Assembly: GCA_000827495.1 (NCBI GenBank)
Contig: KN817546.1
Location: forward strand, 235,978-299,977
DNA length: 64,000 nt
From: Hypholoma sublateritium FD-334 SS-4
Lineage: Eukaryota > Basidiomycota > Agaricomycetes > Agaricales > Strophariaceae
Reading direction: 5' to 3'
This document shows positions 48,401 to 59,647 of the stretch, piece after piece (position 1 is the stretch's first letter; each line of letters begins with the position of its first letter). The position numbers were made by a program, and so were the translations under genes. The notes beneath the pieces were generated by a model, which had not been told where the DNA came from, did not search any database, and saw only the letters and a list, made by a program, of their open reading frames with translations.

Positions 48401-51088
48401 CTGCTGGCGGCGGCGGCGGAGGAGCTGTGATCAACAGCGAGGAATTCATCAAGTTTCAAGCCGACCAGCACAAATTTGCCGCTCAACATGTCGAACTCTA
48501 CATGCGTTACCTCGGCGGCGATTCTCGCGCTGGTGAAATTGCATTCGACCAGGAGAAAGCGAACAGCCTCGCCCTGCAAGCGAAACTCGACAGCATCACC
48601 CGAGAGCATGGCGACACCTACCTCGACGGGATCCAACCCCGCTTCGACATTCTCAAGCCTCGTCACTTCGATTCGTCATGAAATTGGGCTCGTCAGGACG
48701 CCCTCATCATGTTTTATGATATTATCTTTGGTCGGTTGACCACTGTTGACCGTGAAATCACCGCTCGCTGTATCGCTCTCCTCAACCGCGCCGATCCTGA
48801 TATGTTGCGTTACGTGCAGTATAACATCGACCACTGCGACGCCTCGAAAGGCNAGACTTACAAATTGGCGAAGGAGTTCGGCCAGCAGTTGATCGACAAC
48901 ACGCGCGAAGTTCTCGGGACACCGCCGATGTACAAAGATGGTATGTATCTAAGCTTTCCAGTGATCTATATTTTCCTCATTCAAATAATTCAACTCTTAT
49001 AGTTACTTTCCCAACTGCTCCTCACACTGAAGTTACAGAAAAGGGTGAGATCAAGTACTCGGAGATCGTCCGCGAGAATGTCCGCAAGCTCGAGGCGTAC
49101 GTCGAAGAGATGGCAAGCGGCGACACCGTTTCCGGTGCTGTCAATATCCGGAAAGTCCAGGACGATGTTCTCAGGCTTTGGTCGGTCGTCAAAGCGCTTC
49201 CCGAGATCTGCTCCGACCAGAAGAATCGCATCAAGGCCTTGTACGAAGGCGTGGTGAAATCTCTCGCCAGCTCGCCTGAAATCCGCCCTCCTCGCGTGGG
49301 CACGCCCCGCAGCCGTCGTTCTTCGTCGCAGTTCCTTCGCCCTCAAGTCACCGGTATCACTCCTGTCACCGCCATCAGCTCAGACAAAGTTCCTCTTCTC
49401 CACTTAAAGCGTAAAGTCGGATCGACCTGGGAGTACAGCAGCAATTTGACAGGAGTCTACCTCGATATCCTCCACGAGATCGCCACCGCCGGTACCACCT
49501 TCAAGGACAAGAACGCTCTATTGACCGGTGTTGGCAAAGGGTCGATCGGAATTGAGATTGTCAAAGGCCTCTTATCCGGTGGCGCCTATGTCGTCATTAC
49601 GACTTCCAGCTACAGCCGTAAGACCGTCGAATATTACCAAGGAATCTTCCAGTCGTTCGGAAGCCGCGGCTCGACCCTCACAGTTGTTACCTTCAACCAG
49701 GCCTCAAAGCAAGATGTCGAAGCACTAGTCGATTACATCTACGCCAACCTCGGCATGGATCTCGACTACATCATTCCCTTCGCCGGTATTCCCGAGAACG
49801 GTCGCGAAATCGACGGTCTCGATGATAGGTCGGAGCTGGCTCATCGCATGATGTTAGTAAACCTTCTCCGCGTCCTTGGTGCCGTGAAGACCAAGAAAGC
49901 CAGCCGTCATTTCGTCACTCGGCCTGGGCAGGTCATCCTACCCCTATCGCCCAACCACGGTCTCTTCGGTAACGACGGCCTCTATTCGGAGTCCAAGATC
50001 TCTTCGGAGACGCTCTTCCAACGCTGGGCATCCGAAAGCTGGGGCGAATATCTTTGCTTAGCAGGTGCTGTCATTGGGTACGTTTTCGTTTTACAGTAAA
50101 TTCTATCGTGGCATTGACACATTCAAAGGTGGACTCGCGGAATCGGTCTTATGGGCCCCACCAATATCATCGCCCACGAACTAGAAAGCTACGGCGTCCG
50201 AACATTCTCTGCCAAAGAGATGGCCTTCAATATTCTCGGTCTTATGCATCCCCTCTTGTTCAGTATCACACAGGTTGAGCCTATCTGGGCTGAGTTGAAC
50301 GGCGGTATGGATCGCCTTCCAGATTTTGCCGACATCACGACACGGATCCGCATCAAGCTCAACAAGAAGGCGGATCTTCGCCGTGCCATCGCTCGCGACA
50401 ACTCTGCTGATTTCAAGGTCATTCACGGTGTCGAGGCAGAGCGCCTCCTTCAAACCGTGGAGGTTCTCCCCCGTGCTAACTTCCGCTTCGACTTCCCTTC
50501 ACTCGAATCATCCAAATCTCTGTCCGATCTTTCTTACCTTCGCGGGTTTGTTGATCTTGACAAGATCGTCGTCGTCACTGGTTATGGCGAAGTAGGACCA
50601 TGGGGAAGCTCTCGCACGAGATGGGAGATGGAAGCTCGTGGTGAATTCACGATCGAAGGCTGCATCGAGATGGCGTGGCTCATTGGCTTCATCAAGCACT
50701 TTGACGGTCGATCAAAGGATGGTGCACTGTACGTCGGATGGGTAGATAGCAAGACGAACGAACCCGTCGACGACAAAGTCATTAAGGGCCGATACGAAAC
50801 GGATATCTTGAGGCACGCCGGTGTTCGTCTCATAGGTAACTTTTTTTAGACTGCAGTTTGCACCACACTAACCAGTTCCTGGTAGAACCCGAACTTTTCC
50901 AGGGTTNCGATCCCACTAAGAAGGTCTTCAACCAAGAGGTCGAGCTCATCCACGACTTGGAGCCCATCGAAATTTCCGACTCAGAGGCGCAGAAGTTCAA
51001 GTTGCAGCATGGCGACAAGTGCGATGTATGGGCTGGCGAAGGTGGCCAGTGGTTCGCCAAGTTCAAGAAGGGCGCCTGTGTCTTCGTG
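45462..51088. repeat. IR1 right arm of a perfect inverted duplication
   Basis: Reverse complement of 1-5627. The mirror relation must continue past 51088 into sequence outside the window on the left, so 51088 is only the limit set by the window start. Confidence 0.97.
45864..47531 (+). pseudogene. SCC2/NIPBL-like cohesin loader, N-terminal fragment, right copy
   Basis: Same content as the left copy. The first exon begins MTLTAAPTFPQPN at 45864. Later exons encode QDPPQWTPPVPIVFPDDYIC, the Gln-rich tract (about 46250-46480), LSPSDESLDPLALHSERSSA and, after an intron near 47031-47085, [20 protein letters not shown] with the helical SCC2-like segment. TAG at 47341-47343 and a frame change near 47440 break it. 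SCC2 loads cohesin rings on chromatin with Scc4; only the N-terminal part is present here and the large HEAT-repeat body is missing. The last frame ([20 protein letters not shown], then PKGEEGG) runs without a stop into the fatty acid synthase piece at 47532. Assignment to SCC2 rests on remembered similarity. Confidence 0.5.
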
Positions 51089-52371
51089 CCCAAGGCCTTC
51101 AAGTTCAGCCGCACAGTTGCCGGCCAGATCCCTACCGGATGGCACGCTGGGCGCTACGGAATTTCTGACGACATTATCGCTCAGACCGATCGTACTACTT
51201 TGTGGGCTCTCGTTAGCACAATTGAGGCGCTGAACGCTTCTGGTATAACCGATCCGTATGAGCTGTACAAGCACATGCATCCCTCGGAGGTCGGCACTGC
51301 ACTGGGTAGCGGTATGAGTGGAACTGTCAACATCAGCAAGATGTTCAAGGACCGTCGCGACGAGAAGGAGGTTCAGAATGATATCTTGCAGGAAACGTGA
51401 GTACTCAATTGTTCATGCAAACTTTCACTGATATATGTTTCCTCTTCAGTTTCATCAACACAACTACGTGCTGGGTCAATCTCCTGCTCTTATCGTCGAG
51501 TGGACCCGTCAAGATCCCCGTCGGTGCATGGTATGCCTGCAGTCATCCTTCGGTTTCGGACAGGTCGGCGGAACTGCTCTTGTGGTTCACCCCCGCTACC
51601 TCTTCTGTGCCTTAGAACCAACGTACTACGAAGAGTATAAGAAGAGGAACCGTGTTCGCGGCTTGCAGTCGTACAAGGCGATGAGTGAAATGATGATCAG
51701 AAACTTGCTCGTCAAGATCAAGGAGCACCCCCGTTATCAGGGCGACATGGAGGGCAAGGTTCTCTTAAACTCTATGGCGCGGGCGTCCTTCGACCCGAAG
51801 ACTGGCGAATACTCTTTCCAGGGTAATTTGGCCACTTCTGCACCTGCCGACGCGCAGCGTCGAAGCAGTATCCGAGATCTTCGATGCCAATGCTTTCTCT
51901 GAGACATCTTCTCTTGGTGTCGGAGTCGATCAAGGTATGTCGTCAACATCAAGCGACTGAACAAGTAACTAAAATTGTGCTCCAGAACTAATTTCTTCTG
52001 TACCTTTTCACAACCCCACATTCCTCGCTCGCAACTTCACTGATGCTGAGATTTCCTACTGCCGTTCTCAACCTTCTCCTCCTTCGTCATTCGCTGCTCG
52101 TTGGGTAGGCAAAGAAGCAGTGTTCAAATCTCTGGGCGTCCAGTCAAAGGGTGCCGCTGCTGCCATGAAAGATATTGAAATCCTGGATGATGCATCTGGT
52201 GGTCCTACTGTCCGCCTGCACGGCGAGGCCAAGACGAAAGCTTCGGAGAGGGGTGTTCCAAAGGTTCTGATTTCTCTGAGTCACTCTGAGGTGAGTAATT
52301 TCAGCGCACATGTCGTTTATTATCTGATTTTCTTCCAGACGGTAGCCATCGCATTTGCTCAAGCGTCATAA
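47532..52371 (+). pseudogene. Fatty acid synthase (beta-MPT/alpha) pseudogene, right copy, to natural stop
   Basis: Domains in order: beta transferase tail (47532-47732, then QQYVCAGELVALQTMTN after an intron), linker (PVATVAVAAP), acyl carrier protein with Ser codon 48010-48012, structural region, ketoreductase (GVGKGSIG near 49524; YSESK 49983-49997), ketosynthase start (ISDDIIAQTDRTTLWALVST to SSSGPVKIPVGA at about 51526), then directly SSFGFGQVGGTALVVHP and the phosphopantetheinyl transferase (GVDQELI, WVGKEAVFKSLG; stop 52369-52371). About 300 ketosynthase residues are gone, including the catalytic Cys (VGACATS) and both His. TGA at 48679-48681 replaces Trp; frame shifts occur at the linker, the ketosynthase deletion and near 51858. 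Introns at 50078-50128, 50836-50885, 51397-51449, 51935-51985 and 52291-52338 are canonical. The contiguous beta and alpha parts suggest a single-chain parental synthase. Confidence 0.9.
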
Positions 52372-52759
52372 TCATCGTCATCGTCGGCCATGCTCTCTTA
52401 GTCATTCTACTGTTAAACCACATACCACATATCAGCATCGCATTTACATATTCCACGTCGTATATCTTGCTACCTATAATTTCTCAATAAATTTCTCGTT
52501 TTCCTCGAGTGCGTGAAAGCCGTGTCTCAGCGGACTGCAACATCAGTATATCATTGAAAGTGTAATCTACTTGAGCGCTTGTTTCAGTTTCTGAGCACTG
52601 GGGTGTTAAGTCATAGCAGTAAACACGAAAGAAGCAGACTTACAGCCTCCACAATTTCAGACGCAACTGAGGACTGAGCAGCTTGTGGAGATTTTGGGTA
52701 GACAGGTCGAGGGGTTGGGACGAGGGAATTCATGAACACAGCTTGTGAGGCGTGAGGCG

Positions 52760-53107
52760 CTACTTGGGAAAAGATATGGAATCGCGGACGCTCAGCGCAG
52801 CGGAGCGGAGCACGGGCGTCGGCAGACCTGGCTCCTCCAGCTGCATGACGTCGCCGGCGTGAGGACTCGGAGGGGAGAAAGGTGGTGATGCACGCTACCC
52901 GGGTCGACGGTCAACAGGACAATGGGTTCGACGCTTAGGCGGGTTGATTACCTGAAAGATTACGGCGGCTGGGGGCACAGCATAGGTCGCGTGAACGCTG
53001 CGCGGTCCGTGTGGGCAGAAGAAATGCGTACGAACCCGTGCTAGGTGCAGTGCCGCGGCTTGACACAGAGTGAGCGATGCACAGAGGAAGAGTACCGCTG
53101 ATTTCAT
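52760..53107 (-). CDS. Possible small secreted protein
   Basis: Exon 1 (52952-53107) begins MKSAVLFLCASLTLCQAAA, a good signal peptide, followed by LHLARVRTHFFCPHGPRSVH and AVPPAAVIF. A GT/AG intron of about 110 nt leads in phase to LEEPGLPTPVLRSAALSVRD and stop TAG 52760-52762, giving 78 residues. Only three cysteines are present, two of them inside the signal peptide, so it is not a hydrophobin. The region is GC-rich and overlapping frames exist, so the gene is plausible rather than proven. Confidence 0.38.
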
Positions 53108-53639
53108 CGAAAAGAGAGCGGAATGGAACAGAGGCGTAATCGGCAGTTTCTGGTACACATCATTGCATGAATGGGAGTAGACGGGCAGGCTGGCGGATGT
53201 CTTGCACCCGCGTGTCTGATTCGAGGTGAGAGTCGGTGTCCTGGAACCTGAGAGCAGCGGAGAGCGGAGAGCACTAGTCATTTGGAAATGAGAAGGCACG
53301 TTCGCGCTGATAAGGTCGTGTCACCGAATTTTGCTCTGGACTATATATATGCGTAAGCGGACCTGTTTATTATAAGCATTTTCATGAACTGTACTCACCA
53401 GAGAATCTCTTCAATCAGCTATACCGTCCTGGTTGCAGTTGGCCGGAAAGTAATCGACCGCGATAGCAGTCGTGAGATGTCGGATGGCATGGGGAGGACG
53501 GAAAGAAGACGCATCGATAGTGGGTGCGAGCTGGCGGATGAGCTGCTCGGATTCGTCTGCGAGCTCATGTGGCGAAGGGGACGTATTGTTTGGTCGCAGT
53601 CGTCGCCGCCAAATTAGGACGCGCCTCGACGTCACATGT

Positions 53640-53706
53640 GCCACGGTGTACCTTATAGAGAACTTCAAAGTTCGTCATTCCCGATTTCTACCGTTTCGAT
53701 ATTCAT
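53640..53706 (-). pseudogene. Remnant of the small coiled-coil gene, divergent to the PIP-box gene
   Basis: Minus-strand MNIETVEIGNDEL (ATG at 53704-53706) aligns with MTIETVDIGDDEV of the intact gene at 42240, then hits TGA; weaker similarity (TATAAGGTACACCGTGGCAC against TATATGTAAACGGTGGCAC) continues for some 40 bases. The rest of the gene is lost. Confidence 0.7.
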
Positions 53707-54089
53707 TCAGGTCAAAACAATCGGAGTAGTGTGGGCTGGCGGAGTGATGGATAATGAGTAGAACAGTCACGGTTCGTGGCCGTGATTAGAACGGTTTGTT
53801 ACCCTTCTTTCTACCGCGGACGCCTTTTGACATCCTTTCCGACACAACAAAGCACGATAGGTTGAAAACTTCATTCGCCTCTGCTGGAGGGCCTTTTCAT
53901 TGTCCGTATCGACAAAAGAAGATAAACGATCAATGCAAGCCATCATGGTGTCGCCACTGATTTCAACGCATGTTGCCGCTCTTCAACGCATACGCTTCTC
54001 GAATCCTTTATTTAAGTACTTTGAAGACACCTCTCTCCCTAATACCTCTCCCACCATCCTCGTACCCCTTCTCGTTCGTTCGACCAAAT
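53707..54089. promoter_or_regulatory. Shared divergent intergenic region of the two-gene unit
   Basis: About 380 bp between the start of the decayed small gene and the PIP-box start. It is conserved with 42241-42540 in blocks (CGGAGTAGTG, AGAACGGTTTGTTACCC, CCTTTTGACATCCTT, AACAAAGCACGATAGGTTGA), suggesting promoter elements for both directions. No TATA box is obvious. Confidence 0.5.
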
Positions 54090-57000
54090 ATGTTGCAAGC
54101 CGGAATCAGAAAATATTTTCCCGTGAAACGCGCCGGAGATGACGGTAAGCAGGCTGCCTCAGCCTTTGGCGCTTCCTTCCCTGACAAGTAATGTTGCATG
54201 TAGGTCATACGTCTTTACCGCTCATAGGGAAACGGAATCGCTCAGGCAGCCAGGAGTTGCCAGGAAACACCGGAAACGAAACAACTCTATCCGAAAACAC
54301 ATCCTATTACAGCGACGAAACTTCGTCGTGTGGCCCTCAACCACAACGTCCCCTGGCAAAGCGAATAAAGGCTGAAATAGAACTGTTGTCCACGGAACGG
54401 CCTACATCGTCGCCATATGTTGGCGAAGTTTCATCAGACGCCTCTCAACGAACATACTTGCCAACCCCACAAATACATCCTAATCTAGAAACCTCGTCTA
54501 CGGCAGAGCATAGTGAATCATTGCCTATGTCGTCGCTTTCTGTCGTCGACGAAGCTTCGTCAAGCCCCTCTCAGCTGACAAACCCGCCAACCATACAGAT
54601 GAGCGTCAACATCGAATCATCGTCGTCTACCGCAGATCATTTCGAAGCGGCGCCTACATCGCTATATGTTGACGATGCTTCGTTAGGCGCAACCTCGTCT
54701 ACCGCAGAGCATGGTGAAGCATTTCCCATATCGTCGGTGTCCATCGACGAAGCCTCGTCAGGTGCCCCTCAGTCGACAAATTCGCCAACTATGCAAATGA
54801 ATGCTGACGCCGATCCGCCGTCTACCGGAGGACCTGCCGAAACGCATCCTGTCTCCAGGAAACGAAGTCGTTCCCCAAGCCCTTCTGAAGGCCAGCCATT
54901 CCCTGGCAATATACGCAAATTTTTGGCGCCTCCTCTACCGCCTACCAAGCGGGCAAGGTTTCAGTCGGGGGAAGCAGTTCCAACTCAGTCTCCAGCCTAT
55001 GGGGAAACTCCGCCTAATTCCGACTCTCAGACGCGGTATGGGGTGCCCGCCCGCCGCCAGAAGCATCGCGTGCCCAAAGAGATGTTAATGTTATTAATCA
55101 GGAAGTCTCGCCATTCAGCATCGGAGACGATGCTGGAAACGCAGAACGTATCGGAAAGTTTCCTGAGTCCTGACGATTCCATTTCACGCCATATCAATTC
55201 TGCGGGACAGGACAACGCGAATCGAGGTGAGGTTTTTTCCGACTTTGTGATCATGGATGCTGAAGTCTGTATGAGCATTAGCTTCCACCCCACTGCCGGA
55301 TCAGGCGTCTGGAGGCGATCATTCCCCGCCTATCCTGGCTCCAGGAATGAACGATTCTGTCAGTCCTCTTCGTTTATCAGGCCCACCGTCGCCGGTGCCT
55401 TCTGGTATTGCGGCGTCGGAAGTGGCCCCTGTAGGCCCTCGTGGCGTGCCCGCAGAGATAACAGTACCTGCTACCAACGCCGCGTTCCCTGCCGCAGCAT
55501 TGCCTTCAATGAGCGTCAACCCACCAGCGCTCCATACTGACCTGATGACGGGCGTCGCTCATCCTGCCGCGACGATGGACGATTCACACCCTCATCCGGC
55601 GTCAGTATTTAGAGGCAGCAGCTCATTAGTATCAGGTTTACCTCCGCCGGCGCAAGACGTTCGAGCTGCCGCTTCTCCGGCACAACCTTCCGCGCATCCT
55701 ATCTCATCGCCGCCCTCCACTGTTGTTCCATCCATGCAGACCCCTGCTGCTGCTGCTGCTGCTGTAATGATGGACTCTGTCTTGATGCCGTCGCCTTCCA
55801 GGACTGCCGACTCTGCGTTGGTGCCCCCCAATATACAGGCGTCCCGCATCCCCCCTTTGGCTCGTCTTACTACAATAGACTCATCCACAATCACGGCGCA
55901 GGATATCCCAACTGCTACCTCGCCGGCCCAGCTCTCGCAGCACTCTACTTCACTGCGACCATCTGCCGTCAGTTCATCTTTACCGGGCCCTACCGCGGTG
56001 ATGAATTATGCCCCGCCGTCGACGCCCTCCAGGGCTTCCGGCCCTTCGTTGGCACCTTCCGACATTCATGCATTATACAGTGCTCCAGTCACTTTGTTGT
56101 CGACAGACAGCATGCCATCCGCAACTCATCTTACTACAGCAGGCCCTTCAGCGAACACGGCGCAGGACGCCCGAGTTGCTGCCTTGCCTTCCCAACCCTC
56201 GGTGGGCCCTGCCCTGCTGCCGGCCTCGACCGTCGTTTCATCCATACAAGGTCCTACTATTTCTGCAATGATGTATTCCACCCCGGTTCCATCGTCCTCC
56301 AGGGCTGCCAGCCCTTTATCGGCAGCTTCCAACATCCAAGCACCGCAGTCTGTGCTACCTTCACCTTCACCGCTGCGTAGCGTGTCTGCCTCGGCCCATC
56401 TTACTACACCAGTGCGCTTGACAGGCCTTGTCCCCATTACGACCCCTACTCAGCCTCTTCCGCTGCATTCTGCTCTTGCCCGTCCGTCCGACAAAGGAAA
56501 ATCTGTCATTAAACCCTCAGTCCGATTTCAGACGTCGTCTGACAGCTTGGAGTCCACGAATACTGCTTCTGGCTCAACTCACAGTTCCGACGATCATGTA
56601 GACGGACGGCACCATCTCGCGGATGACGATATCAACATGGCTGACTTGACTCAGGATGGCGATGAAGGCACAGCTGGTCCTTCCGCTATACGAGGGATTG
56701 ATGCGCCAAACATGGGTCAGCGTCGAGGGGACTTTGTCGAGAAATTGGATATGGTGAATTGGTTCCAACTCGATACGTCTACAGCCTTACTGAATGGTTA
56801 CTGCGCCGTTTTCAGCTCCAAACATATGAATACCTCAAAAACAATCCAGTTCGTGACCACATTTTCTTTCCATCCTCAGAAACTCACAATGGCCTGGCCT
56901 TAGGATGTCGCCTGCACAAACAAATCTATTGCCGCCATATTTGAGGCGTTTGTCGGGATGAAAGAAGACATCAAGTCTGCGTTGCATCCAGAACCTGCCG

Positions 57001-58174
57001 TTGCAGTGCCCGCGCGACAGTATAAACGTAGAGGGAAGAAGCCGATAAGAGAAACCTTCGATGTTGAGCATCATGATGAAGAAGATCTGGACCTCCTTGT
57101 ACGTTCGCTTCTTCGCGGTGGTGAACAATACTGATGTTATCACTCAGCGTGATGTCCGTATGTTTGCAAAAGAGTTACTCAAGCTGCCAGAGGAGCCGCT
57201 AAAGGTTCCAACCGTCGACGAACTTAAGGCATTTGCCAAAAAGGTTGAAGGTGCCGTTGGCCCTCAACGCGATCCATTCGTCCTCGACCTTGCCAGCAAA
57301 GGAACGTCTTCTCCCTGGAACTTGTCAGCCATATCAATGTTTGCGGACGAGTTTGTGAAGAGCCTACAGTACCCCTGCTCCGATAAAGAACGTATCTCAA
57401 TCGCATTCAAAACGCACTTGGCAACGCTTAAAAAGCACTATTCGGACCAAGAAGATGCAGCCGCAATGGACGACCGGACAAGAATCGAGGAACTCGACAA
57501 ATCAAAAAGGAGTGCACACTATCAAAGAAGATCAAATGTAAGTCAGCCATTAGTGTGGTGAAAACCTGATTGGCAACTAATATCTTTCCAGAAGCGGCAC
57601 CGCCGTCGCGACTCCTTGAGAGCGTACCAGCATGTAGACGGCGCCCCGTTGTTGACTTCGAAATTGCAACGCATCCCCGTTGATGCCATGAGCGAAGAGG
57701 AAGTTGAGCATGATGGCGAGAATACCTATTGGGTCGCGTCCGATTGCGCTTGGCGTAGTTCCGAAATGAAGAACCTTTGGGACATACTTGACGCTTTAGA
57801 TCTTTCCATGCACTTCCAGACAAATGAACGGCCCACCAGGGGCCGATTTCCCTATCATCGTGTGGCGTCCAACCGCGTAGGCGCTCTACCCGCTCCATCT
57901 CGTCTTCCAGCAAATCTATACAGTGAAGAATATAAGGCGGGCCTTTCTGCTGCACAGTTGGCAGCTCTGAATATGCAGCCAAGCTTCAAATTTGTCTTTC
58001 CTGTTGAATTGTTGCGGTGAGTCCATTTCGTATGCATCTCCGTTCTCTGCTTACGTGAGATATAGGGTTGCGGAAAAGTATCGTCGGGCAGTATCACGCG
58101 ACATAGCCCCTCTACCAAACGACCATCCGCGTCTTTCCCTGTACACCACTCCCGGCACATCATTGTTGCCATAA
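54090..58174 (+). CDS. Large PIP-box protein of unknown function
   Basis: Exon 1 (54090-54144) starts MLQAGIRKYFPVKRAGDD, in which QAGIRKYF fits the PCNA-interacting (PIP) box Q-x-x-I-x-x-(F/Y)-(F/Y). A 59-nt intron leads to a long Ser/Pro/Thr/Ala-rich region (54204-56700) with nuclear-type basic clusters (SRKRSRSPSPSEGQPFPG, PPTKRARFQ) and imperfect repeats of about 80 residues built on PSxxxSAxxxM and LTTxxSSxxTAQD text. Then VDGRHHLADDDINMADLTQD, VACTNKSIAAIFEAFVGMKE, the basic RRGKKPIRETF and acidic HHDEEDLDLL, a folded segment (RDVRMFAKELLKLPEEPLKV), and further exons (QHVDGAPLLTSKLQRIPVDA, NTYWVASDCAWRSSEMKNLW) to VAEKYRRAVSRDIAPLPNDH. Introns near 55237-55340, 57102-57150, 57538-57591 and 58018-58067 appear canonical. 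A nuclear, replication-linked protein is inferred; I recall related expanded agaric families near transposons. Confidence 0.6.
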
Positions 58175-58383
58175 TCATTTTGCCTGTCCGAAGCAGATCG
58201 AACGTGTTGATTTCATAGACTCGCATACTTCATATTCAGAATTAGATGTGTATATAACTTGAATAGAGCAGCCTGGTGCCATATGATAAGAACACCTGAG
58301 CGTAACAAGCGCCCGGGCCTGTTAGCAAGATATTTAACATGGTCGCGCGCTCAGCCGGCGAGGACCGTGACTACGAGGCACTG

Positions 58384-58594
58384 CATGCACGCGCCGAAAC
58401 GCGCCGACTTCATCTGGCTCGGCATAGAGGGCATAATTGCGTACGGAACAAACGGGAGCCACCTGTAGGGGACCGGGTTTACAGGTGCTCGTGGAGAGGG
58501 GGCTTGCGTACGATCCGGAGGACAGGGATAGCAAGGTCGAGGCGGTCGAGCAGCTGATTCAGGGCCAGATGCGCAACGATGCAGGCAAGATCTA
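58384..58594 (+). pseudogene. Lanosterol (oxidosqualene) cyclase shard
   Basis: HAPKRADFIWLGIEGIIAYG then TNGSHL and, after TAG and a frame change, LVERGLAYDPEDRDS and QLIQGQMRND match the oxidosqualene cyclase stretch normally reading FLWxxxEGxxxxGTNGSQLWDT ... VETGLA. The stop sits where the Trp of LWDT should be. Only about 70 residues are present. The enzyme closes oxidosqualene to lanosterol in the ER; this piece cannot. Confidence 0.5.
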
Positions 58595-58599
58595 GAAGG

Positions 58600-59380
58600 T
58601 GCTTCTGCGGCCGGGATTCAGGTGCGTAAAGTGACTTTATTCAGCAAGATTAATCTCGTGCGGACGCCAGAACGCGACTGTGGCCCGCACTACAAGTCAG
58701 CCTCTGCGCTCCTCCCGAGGCCGTCAGCGGCCTCCATATTACGTACAGGCGGCGCGCGCCAAGCTGCCGCCGCCAAGAACGCGTGCCTGTCGCGCGCCGC
58801 GGGGACGAAGGGGGACGAGGACCGGCGAAGCGTTTCAGCCGTGAGGCCTTGAGGCCTTGAGGGCCAAGACCTCAATGTCGGCGAGGCGTGGTCAAATGCG
58901 ACGGCGGGTTATGTGTGTATCTAGGAATCGCAGCGTTCGCACTGGCGGATCTGAGGCGAGTGCTCTCGGAGACGATGCTCAATCTTCATGGGTTGCACGC
59001 GACGAGGCTATGGAGATACTCAAGAGATACTCGAGTGGTGTGTTGTGTACTCGAGTAGTTCTTGCTGGCGGTATGTCGTATGCTGGCTCGTCGGCGATAG
59101 TAGTGAGCTGACTGCATCAATTCAAATAGCCATATTCTTTTTTTAGGTCATCTCTTCGTGAACTTGCTTCGCCCTTCAAGATGCAGTTGGTTGTATTTTG
59201 AAGCAGGCATTGTAGCTTGAAGCCGTGACGCTTCAATACCCTTCCATTTTTTCTCTGGCACTTGTTGCCTCTTTTCAGTACAGCCTCTATAACACAAATA
59301 TCACCCGTTGTTTCCAGCGCCTTTATTTGAAGCGACCGATTAAATGGCCGATTTAGTTAACGGCGAATGGTAGATTCTCT
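58600..59380. other. GC-rich, gene-poor interval
   Basis: Short frames in several directions, none recognised. Repeated CTCGAGTA strings near 59027-59057. Nothing else supported. Confidence 0.4.
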
Positions 59381-59647
59381 GATTTATTTATGCCGGTGAC
59401 ATACGTTCAAACTGGAAATGCGATATTGAAGCTGTGTATATACTCGAACGCGCCTGACACGTCTATACGAAGCTTGCGACCCCCATCTCGATAGCGAAGG
59501 GGTAGACCGATCCCCTACGGCATGAGCGCGACGCAACTCTTCAAACCGTACCGCTCTCGCAACGCCGATCTTACGGTTGTTCTCTAAGCAACGATGGCGC
59601 AACTCTCATTCCCAGCACTTATACTGGCGCTGGAGCGTCTTCTATAT

